The position numbers and the translations under genes were made by a program. DNA of 64,000 bases, taken from positions 1,416,247-1,480,246 of the forward strand of contig NZ_VLLG01000003.1 of the NCBI RefSeq assembly GCF_007830125.1. The letters run 5' to 3'. Positions 1 to 7,133 of this stretch are shown here, piece by piece (position 1 is the stretch's first letter; each line of letters begins with the position of its first letter). The DNA comes from Chitinophaga japonensis. GTDB lineage: Bacteria > Bacteroidota > Bacteroidia > Chitinophagales > Chitinophagaceae. The notes under the pieces are model-generated. The model did no database searches and was not told the origin of the DNA. It saw nothing but the letters and a program-made list of their open reading frames with translations.

Positions 1-1296
1 GTCCCGGTCGTCCGGCGAGAATTTCCAGGGGGCCATGTTATTCTCAATATTACTGAACATCATATTCCATTCGGCGGGCGCATTGGACTCCTCCATGACG
101 AGGTACCGGCGCAACTGCAGGATGATGTGCAGCGGATTGATGCCCACCGGGCATTCTTCCACGCAGGCGTTGCAGGTAGTGCAGGCCCACAGCTCCTCCG
201 TAGTGATATGCGCATGCAGCAGGGTTTTGCCATCCTCCTCAAACTTGCCCTGCTGTTTAATAATGCGGCCGATCTCCTCCGCCCGGTCCCGCGTTTCCAT
301 CATGATCTTGCGGGGAGAGAGTTTTTTACCGGTGATATTGGCCGGGCAGGCGGCGGTGCAACGCCCGCATTCCGTACAGCTATAAGCGTCCAGCAGGTTC
401 TTCCAGGTAAGGTCCGGCACGTCTTTGGCGCCAAATTTAGGAATGCCGTCGGCCGGTGGCTCGCTGCCGGCCTGTTCCGGCTGCAGCATCAATTGCACTT
501 CCCTTTGTACGGACGGCATATTCTCCATTTTACCTTTGGGCCGTACATCGGTGTAATAGGTGTTGGGGAAAGCCAGTACAATATGCAGGTGCTTGGAGTA
601 AGGCAGGTAATTGAGGAAGGCCAGTACGCCCAGTATGTGGAGCCACCAGCAGGCGCGCTCCAGGACCATGAGGCTGCTGTTGCTCATACCGTCCAGCAGC
701 GGGGTGAGCAGGCCGGATATCCAGAACGATCCGGTGGCAATGTAATGCTCCTCTCCCCGTGACTGCAGCACCTGGTCCGATGCGTTCATGGTTAGGAACA
801 GCAGCATGAGCGCTATTTCCGTGATCAATATATAATTGGCGTCTGAACGGGGCCATCCGTCCAGGTCATGGCCGGTAAAGCGCCGTATTTTCAGGAGGTT
901 GCGGCGCACCAGGAAAATGGCGCAGCCAAGGATCACCAGTACGGCCAGTATCTCAAAGCAGCCGATGAGCACCGGGTACAGCCCGCCCAGCACGGGGGCA
1001 AAAAGGCGGTGCGTGCTCAGCGCGCCGTCCAGTATGATCTCGAGTATCTCTATATTGATAATGATAAAGCCCGCATATACGAAAAAGTGCAATACGCCCA
1101 CCAACGGCTTCCTGAACATCGTTTTTTGTCCCAGCGCAAACAGCAAGGTATTGCGCCAGCGTTCGGCCGGGGTGCCGGCCGGGGTAATATCCCGCCCCAG
1201 CAGTATATTGCGCCTGATGTCCCGTACTTTACGGGCAAACAGGTACACGGCGGCTACCAGGACAATGATAAATAAAAGCTGCTGTAACAGATGCAT
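1..1296 (-). CDS. Membrane-anchored 4Fe-4S dicluster oxidoreductase (heterodisulfide reductase-like), partial
   Basis: The reading frame starts with ATG at 1296 (MHLLQQLLF) and runs off the left edge of the window, so only the first 432 residues are visible. The N-terminal 250 residues hold about five hydrophobic membrane segments with several histidines, like the cytochrome-b-type (NarI-like) membrane part of this family. Two ferredoxin-type clusters follow: CTECGRCTAACP at residues 307-318 and CTTCNACVEECP at 372-383. Known members continue with Cys-rich CCG domains, which would lie outside the window. The likely role is membrane electron transfer between a quinone pool and a cytoplasmic partner. 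The substrate cannot be told. It is divergent from the phosphoribosyltransferase gene at 1381. Confidence 0.85.
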   Translation of the reverse strand, partial: MHLLQQLLFIIVLVAAVYLFARKVRDIRRNILLGRDITPAGTPAERWRNTLLFALGQKTMFRKPLVGVLHFFVYAGFIIINIEILEIILDGALSTHRLFAPVLGGLYPVLIGCFEILAVLVILGCAIFLVRRNLLKIRRFTGHDLDGWPRSDANYILITEIALMLLFLTMNASDQVLQSRGEEHYIATGSFWISGLLTPLLDGMSNSSLMVLERACWWLHILGVLAFLNYLPYSKHLHIVLAFPNTYYTDVRPKGKMENMPSVQREVQLMLQPEQAGSEPPADGIPKFGAKDVPDLTWKNLLDAYSCTECGRCTAACPANITGKKLSPRKIMMETRDRAEEIGRIIKQQGKFEEDGKTLLHAHITTEELWACTTCNACVEECPVGINPLHIILQLRRYLVMEESNAPAEWNMMFSNIENNMAPWKFSPDDRD

Positions 1297-1380
1297 ATTC
1301 CAGATTTGACTTTTCTAATTTACGGTTATTTGGCAATGTAAGTAAATATCGTATTATTTTTACCACCTCAAAGCATTCAT

Positions 1381-1878
1381 ATGAGTACAAGGAATGTGAT
1401 CCTTAATGCGGACATTATACAAAAGAAACTGGAGCGCATCGCTTATGAAATATACGAGCATAACAGCGGGGAGAGCGAGATCATCCTGGCGGGCATATGG
1501 GACCGGGGCGTGATCCTCTCGCAGCGCATCGCGGAAATACTCCGGAAGATCGCGCCGTTCAATATCCGGCAGATGGAGCTGCGCCTGGACAAGCAGCACC
1601 CGCTGGAAGTACAGTTGTCCGAAACGACGGACCTTACGGGCAAGGTGATTGTAGTGATAGATGATGTGGCTAATTCCGGGCGGACCATGTTGTATGCGCT
1701 GAAGCCTTTCCTGCAATACCTGCCTAAAAAGATACAGACGGCGGTGCTGGTGGACCGCCAGCATAAATCATTCCCCTTGCTGGTAGACTTTGTAGGCTTT
1801 TCCCTGGCTACCACGCTGCAGGAGATGGTGATGGTGGAGGTGGAAGGGGAGGAGATCCGGTCGGCGTATTTGATATAA
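1381..1878 (+). CDS. Type I phosphoribosyltransferase, PyrR-like
   Basis: A 165-residue protein with the PRPP-binding signature of type I phosphoribosyltransferases, VIDDVANSGRTM, at residues 92-103. The following VDRQHKSFPLLVDFVG block resembles the VDRGHRELPI..DFVG segment of PyrR proteins. It would bind PRPP and a nucleobase, giving either a uracil phosphoribosyltransferase or a regulatory PyrR-like role. No pyrimidine biosynthesis genes are nearby and no attenuator is visible, so regulation of pyr genes is not supported here. It converges with the phosphoglucomutase gene across a purine/pyrimidine inverted repeat. Confidence 0.8.
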   Translation: MSTRNVILNADIIQKKLERIAYEIYEHNSGESEIILAGIWDRGVILSQRIAEILRKIAPFNIRQMELRLDKQHPLEVQLSETTDLTGKVIVVIDDVANSGRTMLYALKPFLQYLPKKIQTAVLVDRQHKSFPLLVDFVGFSLATTLQEMVMVEVEGEEIRSAYLI

Positions 1879-1889
1879 AAAATAAAAAA

Positions 1890-1945
1890 GAAAAAGTAAA
1901 AAAGAAAAACCGGTAGCGGCTCATTGCAGTCTTTTTTACTTTTTC
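1890..1945. terminator. Bidirectional hairpin between converging genes
   Basis: Sixteen bases at 1890-1905 (GAAAAAGTAAAAAAGA) are perfectly complementary to 1930-1945, with a 24-base loop. Less perfect A-rich/T-rich pairing continues outward. The hairpin sits in the 83-bp gap between two converging genes, so a transcription end in both directions is the natural reading. The stem is almost pure A/G on one strand, unlike a classical GC-rich terminator. Confidence 0.6.
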
Positions 1946-1961
1946 TTTCGTTACTTTTTAT

Positions 1962-3686
1962 TTATTTCAGCTTCATATCTTTTATAATCTGCTGTATGCG
2001 GTCGTCCAGCAGCTTGTTCACCCGCTCAAAGTCTGCAGCCCCGGGCAGTGGCGCCTGTACGCTGAAATAGAATTTGATCTTTGGCTCCGTGCCGGAAGGC
2101 CGGGCAGATATCTTGCTGCCGTCTTCCAGGATGAACTGCAGCACATTGGAGCGGGGCAGCTCGATCGGCTGCACATCGCCGGTCTTGAGATCCTTTACCT
2201 GCTGCAGTTGATAGTCGTATAATTTAACCACCGGGGAGCCGTTGATGGTGGCTGGCGGTGCATCGCGGTAGCCGCGCATCATTTCCGCAATTTCATCGGC
2301 GCCGCGCATGCCCTTCTTGGTAATGGAGATCAGTTGCTCTTTGTAGAACCCGTACTTCACATAGATATCGATCAGTTGTTCGTACAGGGACCGGCCTTCG
2401 TTCCGCGCATAGGCGGCCATTTCGCAGATCATGGCTACGGAAGCAATGGCGTCCTTGTCGCGCACGTTATCGCCGATCATGTAGCCATAGGATTCCTCAC
2501 CGCCGCAAATAAATTTCTCCTGGCCTTCCTTCAGCCGTATCAGGTCCGCGATCCATTTAAAGCCGGTAAGCACGTTATAGCAGCGCACGCCGTTCTTCGC
2601 GGCAAATACGTCTATCAGGTCGGAGGTAACCACCGTTTTGCCCACAAAGTCCGTAGGGCCGGCCAGGCCTTTCTTTTTACGGCCTTCAATAATATAATTG
2701 AACAGCAGTACGGCGGTCTGGTTGCCGTTCAGCAGTATCCATTCGCCCTCCAGGTCTTTTACGGCAATGCCTACACGGTCGGAGTCCGGGTCGGTGCCCA
2801 GCAGTATGGCGGCGTCCAGCTCCTTTGCCTTTTTGAGGCCGATGCTCATGGCTTCGGATTCCTCCGGGTTGGGATATACCACGGTGGGGAAATTGCCGTC
2901 CGGGGTGGCCTGCTCTTCCACTACGTGCACATTGGTGAAACCGAAGCGCTTTAGAATTTCCGGGACCAGGGTAATGCCGGTGCCATGGATGGGGGTGTAC
3001 ACGATCTTCATGTCGTGCCGGGCAGCAATGGCGTCCGGGTTGATGGAAAGGCTTTGCAGCATCTGCAGGTAGGCCTCGTCCGCTTCCTTGCCGATGAGGG
3101 TAATGTTGGCCTCGCCGCCGCTCCATTTCACCTCATCAATGGAGGAGATGTTCTCCACCTCCCGTATTACATTCGCATCGTGCGGGGGCACCAGTTGCCC
3201 GCCATCTTCCCAGTAGGCCTTGTAGCCGTTGTATTCCCGGGGGTTGTGGGAGGCGGTGAGCACCACGCCGCCCTGGCACTGGAGGTGGCGGATGGTGAAA
3301 GAAAGCTCCGGCGTGGGGCGCAGGCTCTCAAACAGGAACACCTTGATGCCATTGGCCGCCATTACATTGGCCGTTACTTCCGCAAAGTAGCGGCTGTTAT
3401 TACGGCTGTCATGGGCGATGGCTATTTTTATCTCTTCAGTAAATGCTTTTTTAAGGTAGTTGGCAAAGCCCTGGGTGGCCATGCCTACGGTATATTTGTT
3501 CATGCGGTTGGTGCCTACGCCCATAATGCCGCGCAGGCCGCCGGTGCCGAATTCCAGGTTACGGTAAAATGCGTCAGCCAGCTCATCGGGGTTGCCCTGC
3601 TGCAGTTTTTGCACGGCCGTCACGGTCTCGGGGTCAAACCCGCCTTTGAGCCATTGTGTTACTTTGTTTTCAATAATAGTATCCAT
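1962..3686 (-). CDS. Phosphoglucomutase / phospho-sugar mutase (PGM2-like)
   Basis: A 574-residue member of the alpha-D-phosphohexomutase superfamily. All four signature loops are present: the phosphoserine loop TASHNP (Ser146), the metal-binding loop GTDPDSDRVG near 300, the sugar-binding loop GGEESYGYM near 395, and the C-terminal phosphate-binding loop RPSGTEPKIKFY near 532. It interconverts glucose 1-phosphate and glucose 6-phosphate, possibly mannose or pentose phosphates as well, in the cytoplasm. Length and loop order fit the family. The ATG at 3686 begins directly with conserved-looking sequence, and a -7 promoter element lies 20 bp upstream. Confidence 0.93.
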   Translation of the reverse strand: MDTIIENKVTQWLKGGFDPETVTAVQKLQQGNPDELADAFYRNLEFGTGGLRGIMGVGTNRMNKYTVGMATQGFANYLKKAFTEEIKIAIAHDSRNNSRYFAEVTANVMAANGIKVFLFESLRPTPELSFTIRHLQCQGGVVLTASHNPREYNGYKAYWEDGGQLVPPHDANVIREVENISSIDEVKWSGGEANITLIGKEADEAYLQMLQSLSINPDAIAARHDMKIVYTPIHGTGITLVPEILKRFGFTNVHVVEEQATPDGNFPTVVYPNPEESEAMSIGLKKAKELDAAILLGTDPDSDRVGIAVKDLEGEWILLNGNQTAVLLFNYIIEGRKKKGLAGPTDFVGKTVVTSDLIDVFAAKNGVRCYNVLTGFKWIADLIRLKEGQEKFICGGEESYGYMIGDNVRDKDAIASVAMICEMAAYARNEGRSLYEQLIDIYVKYGFYKEQLISITKKGMRGADEIAEMMRGYRDAPPATINGSPVVKLYDYQLQQVKDLKTGDVQPIELPRSNVLQFILEDGSKISARPSGTEPKIKFYFSVQAPLPGAADFERVNKLLDDRIQQIIKDMKLK

Positions 3687-3706
3687 GGTCCTAATTTATT
3701 TGTGGT

Positions 3707-3714
3707 CAAATATA
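3707..3714 (-). promoter_or_regulatory. -7 promoter element for phosphoglucomutase
   Basis: TATATTTG on the minus strand fits the Bacteroidota -7 consensus TAnnTTTG, 20 bp before the start codon. I see no clear -33 element. Confidence 0.45.
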
Positions 3715-3804
3715 AAGAGTAAAAAACGTTTTTTCCGTTCCCTGTTGCTCCTAATGTTAGTAAAACAAGTAATCCACATATCATTGAAAATTGGGGGTAA
3801 TAGT

Positions 3805-3812
3805 TAATTTTG
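3805..3812 (+). promoter_or_regulatory. -7 promoter element touching the pcm start
   Basis: TAATTTTG fits TAnnTTTG and ends only five bases before the ATG at 3818. The expected transcription start would fall at or next to the ATG, suggesting a leaderless or nearly leaderless mRNA. Confidence 0.4.
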
Positions 3813-3817
3813 CGGCT

Positions 3818-4474
3818 ATGAGGCGGTACGAAGATTCTTACAGGCAAAAGGGATTGCGCAGACAATTGGTAGATAATATCCGCCAGAAGGGCATTACGGA
3901 TGAAAATGTACTTGCGGCCATTAACAACATTCCCCGGCATTATTTCCTGGACACCGCCTTTGAAGGCATTGCCTACGAGGACCGGGCTTTCCCGATAGGG
4001 GAGGACCAGACGATCTCCCAACCCTATACGGTGGCTTACCAAACCCAGTTGCTGGAGGTAAAACCTTTTGAGAAGGTGCTGGAGATAGGCACGGGCAGCG
4101 CCTACCAGTCCTGCGTGCTGGGAGAGCTGAAGGCCAATGTATTTACCATTGAGCGGCAAAAGAAGCTGTTTGACCAGGTAAAGCAATTCCCCTTCAAATC
4201 CCGGTATCCTACCATTCGCTTCTTCTACGGCGACGGCTACGAGGGCCTGCCTACCTTTGCCCCTTTTGACAAGATACTGGTAACGGCTGCTGCGCCGGAG
4301 ATACCGGAAAAGCTGCTGAAACAGTTGAAAATAGGCGGTAAAATGGTGATCCCTGTCGGCGGGCAGGACGTGCAGCGCATGCTGCGCATTACCCGTACCG
4401 GCGAAGACGACTATGAAAAGGAAACCTTTGACAACTTCTCTTTTGTACCTATGCTGACCGGGAAAAAGTCGTAG
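3818..4474 (+). CDS. pcm: Protein-L-isoaspartate O-methyltransferase
   Basis: A 218-residue protein, the usual size of the family. It methylates L-isoaspartyl residues from S-adenosylmethionine so that damaged proteins can be repaired. The substrate-side motif EDQTISQPYTVAYQ and SAM-binding motif VLEIGTGSAYQSCVLGEL match PCMT, followed by the family-typical region around LVTAAAPEIPEKLLKQLK. The frame extends upstream to a TTG at 3791, but ATG at 3818 (MRRYEDSY) is the natural start. It is divergent from phosphoglucomutase and converges with the outer-membrane receptor gene ending at 4484. Confidence 0.93.
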   Translation: MRRYEDSYRQKGLRRQLVDNIRQKGITDENVLAAINNIPRHYFLDTAFEGIAYEDRAFPIGEDQTISQPYTVAYQTQLLEVKPFEKVLEIGTGSAYQSCVLGELKANVFTIERQKKLFDQVKQFPFKSRYPTIRFFYGDGYEGLPTFAPFDKILVTAAAPEIPEKLLKQLKIGGKMVIPVGGQDVQRMLRITRTGEDDYEKETFDNFSFVPMLTGKKS

Positions 4475-4483
4475 GCGCGCCGC

Positions 4484-6970
4484 CTACAACCTTTGCATCC
4501 CTTCCTGCCCGGGTATTTCCTCCACCGGCTCGTCCGGCTGTCTTTTCTTTTTAAAGAGGTTCGGGTCCATTTTCCCGAAACGGTAGCGCAGGTTCAGCCT
4601 GATAAAACGGGTGGCGCGCTTGCGTTCATAATTCTGTATGAAGGCGTCGGTCTCATACCGGGTGCTGAACTGCTGGGTGTTGAGCAGGTCCGATATGTTC
4701 AGGGAAATGGCCAGGGCGTTGTTCTTCAGCATTTCCTTGCGGATGCCCAGGTCCATGCCGTTCATGGCCCGGAAGGTGCCCTGCGGCAGTACCCTGGGAG
4801 AGCGGTAGTGCCCCTGCAACTGTACGTTGAAGCGGGCCGGCAGGCGCAGGTTGCTGTTCACCCGTACGCCATAGGTCACGTACTCGTTGGACAGGGTGCT
4901 GTTATCACCGGCGCCGGTAAGGCGGCTGTATTCCAGGTTGAAATTGCTGGTCACGTTCCACCACCTGAAAATATGCAACTGGTAGGTGAAATTACCGCCC
5001 CAGTCTTGGTCCGTAGCCAGGTTCATGGGCATGGTGGTGGTAACCCCGGTAGTGGTGTCCAGGGTGCTGATGCGGTCTATATCGTCATTGGCCTGCGAGT
5101 AATACACCCCGGTGTTCAGGAAGTCGCGGGACTCCGGGAAGTAGGAGGAATAGTTCACTTCAAACTTGTGGGTGAGGGAAGGCTGCAGCTCCGGGTTACC
5201 CACGCGGATGTTCTGCGGGTCCGAGTTATTCACGTAAGGCAGGAGCTCGTCAAAATTGGGCCGGTCCACCCGGGTGGCGTAGTTGAATATCAGGCTCTGG
5301 TCCTCGTTATGGGGCAGGTTGTATTTGAGGAACACGCTGGGGAAGATGTTGAAGAAACGGTTGTCCACCGAGGTGTCCCTGCTGTAGGAGTACCCTTTCA
5401 GGCTGGCCTGCTCCACGCGGGCGCCTACCTGGTAGCCCAGGTTGCCCAGTGCGCCCGCCATGTTGGCGTAGCCGGCATAGACGTTCTCCTTGTACTCATA
5501 GCTATTGGAGAGCTGCTCGCTCTTTTCATATGCCTGGTTATCCCAGTTGTATAGCAGGGCGTTGTAATCATTTTCATTTTTGCGGGCCGTGGCCCTGAAA
5601 CCGGCCTCCAGCTTACCTTTTTCGCCTAAGGGGGTAGTATAGTCCGCCTGCGCGTTCAGGAACTGGTTGTGGCTCCGGCCGGTGTTGGACTGTTGGTCGG
5701 GATCATCTGTACCGCTGTTGCCCGGCTTTTCATACAACGTATAGTAGTAGCTGTTATTACTGCCGTGGTTATTGCTGTAGCTCACATAGGCGGTCAGCTC
5801 CTCATCCTCCGTATCGGTGGTATGCCGGAAATGGAGGTTGGTATGGGTGTTCGGGTTATAGTGGTCGCTGGTGTTATTGCGGTTGCCGTATCTCAGCGGC
5901 TGCTTGTCCGCATCCAGGTAGCTCAGCAGGATGTTGTCCTCGCTGTTGCCGTTGCCGAAGTTCAGGCCCTGCACCAGGGTGATGGTATTATGATCGTCCA
6001 GGTAATAATCCAGGCCCAGCCGCCCGCCGTGGGAGCTGTTTTTGCTGGTATTGCGGCTTACCTGGGTAAAGTAGGAGGTGTTGCTGCTGTCGGGCACCAG
6101 GTTCTGGCGGTTGCTGTAGCCGCTGCCATTCCGGTTGTCGTAGCGCCCGTAATAGTTGCCGAAGAAGTTGAACCGGCGCATGCGGAGGTTGGCATTGGCG
6201 CTGCCGTAATATTGCCCGCGGGTGGCTGCCCCGGCGTTCACCATTACATTGTAGCCGATGGCCTTGTCTTTTTTCAGCACGATGTTGATAATGCCACCGC
6301 CGCCCTGGGCTTCAAACCTGGCGGAAGGATTGTTGATCACTTCCACGCGCTCGATGGTCTCGGCGGGTATCATCTGCAGGGCGGTCTTCGGATCGCCGAA
6401 GGGGGAGGGCTTGCCATCTACATAAATGGTAACGCTCTTGCCCCGCAGGGATATGTTATCGTCAATGTCCACTTCCACGCTGGGAATATTTTTGAGTATA
6501 TCCGTTCCTGTGCCACCGTCGGCCGTTACCAGGCTGCCGGCGTCAAACACCTGCCGGTCTATCTGCATGGAGAAGGCGGGCTTTTCCGCTTTCACTTCTA
6601 CGGTAGACAGCGTTTTGCCGGCGCCCTGCATCTTTAAGGCGCCGAGTGCGAGGGCAGGTTTGGCAGCGGTTACCTGCAGGGCTTTTTCCAGTTTGTCGTA
6701 GCCCATGAAAGTAATGCGCAGCACATAAGGGCCTGCGGCTATGCCTGCAAAGCGGAAACTGCCGTCGGGCTTTGTATACATGCCATAAGCTACGGTGGAA
6801 TCCGGTAAATGCAGCAACACTACGGAGGCATACTCCACGGGTTTACCGGTAGCAGCATCCAGCGCTTTGCCGGACAGTTGAATGGTGGATAGATCGTTCT
6901 TGCTTTGGGCCACGCTGTAGCAATAGCTGTACAGCAGTGTGCAAACAAACAGTAAGCGCCTGTACATCAT
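4484..6970 (-). CDS. Outer-membrane beta-barrel receptor (TonB-dependent receptor-like, OMP_b-brl_3)
   Basis: An 828-residue outer-membrane protein. A signal peptide ending near CYSVAQ is followed by a carboxypeptidase-regulatory-like beta-sandwich (about residues 32-115, with ASVVLLHLPDSTVAYGMYT and ITFMGYDKL). Then comes a plug domain (about 135-235, with DILKNIPSVEVD and IYVDGKPSPF) and a long barrel rich in alternating aromatic/polar strands ending in NLRYRFGK. It would sit in the outer membrane, probably as an importer or surface receptor of unknown ligand. No SusD partner is present. It is a paralogue of the gene at 7134-9689 with the same domain order, so the two look like an old tandem duplication. 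Confidence 0.88.
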   Translation of the reverse strand: MMYRRLLFVCTLLYSYCYSVAQSKNDLSTIQLSGKALDAATGKPVEYASVVLLHLPDSTVAYGMYTKPDGSFRFAGIAAGPYVLRITFMGYDKLEKALQVTAAKPALALGALKMQGAGKTLSTVEVKAEKPAFSMQIDRQVFDAGSLVTADGGTGTDILKNIPSVEVDIDDNISLRGKSVTIYVDGKPSPFGDPKTALQMIPAETIERVEVINNPSARFEAQGGGGIINIVLKKDKAIGYNVMVNAGAATRGQYYGSANANLRMRRFNFFGNYYGRYDNRNGSGYSNRQNLVPDSSNTSYFTQVSRNTSKNSSHGGRLGLDYYLDDHNTITLVQGLNFGNGNSEDNILLSYLDADKQPLRYGNRNNTSDHYNPNTHTNLHFRHTTDTEDEELTAYVSYSNNHGSNNSYYYTLYEKPGNSGTDDPDQQSNTGRSHNQFLNAQADYTTPLGEKGKLEAGFRATARKNENDYNALLYNWDNQAYEKSEQLSNSYEYKENVYAGYANMAGALGNLGYQVGARVEQASLKGYSYSRDTSVDNRFFNIFPSVFLKYNLPHNEDQSLIFNYATRVDRPNFDELLPYVNNSDPQNIRVGNPELQPSLTHKFEVNYSSYFPESRDFLNTGVYYSQANDDIDRISTLDTTTGVTTTMPMNLATDQDWGGNFTYQLHIFRWWNVTSNFNLEYSRLTGAGDNSTLSNEYVTYGVRVNSNLRLPARFNVQLQGHYRSPRVLPQGTFRAMNGMDLGIRKEMLKNNALAISLNISDLLNTQQFSTRYETDAFIQNYERKRATRFIRLNLRYRFGKMDPNLFKKKRQPDEPVEEIPGQEGMQRL

Positions 6971-7068
6971 CAGTGGAATAATAGCATTTGGTCTCCCGTA
7001 AAAGTAGAGATATAGGCGTTAAACAGATGCTATTTATGATGAATGGCGATAATCAGTTGTTAACTGCG

Positions 7069-7123
7069 TAGCTGCGTAGCAGCAGGCATTGCGCTTGCCT
7101 ATACGCTAACTGCTACGCAGCTA
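7069..7123. terminator. Hairpin between two tandem receptor genes
   Basis: A perfect 14-bp stem pairs 7069-7082 (TAGCTGCGTAGCAG) with 7110-7123, and the loop contains a second 5-bp stem (AGGCA/TGCCT). It lies just beyond the stop of the receptor gene ending at 7134. The word CTGCGTAG is repeated in direct orientation just before the left arm. It lacks a T-tract on either strand, so it may be mRNA-stabilising rather than terminating. Confidence 0.5.
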
Positions 7124-7133
7124 ACAGCCGGCT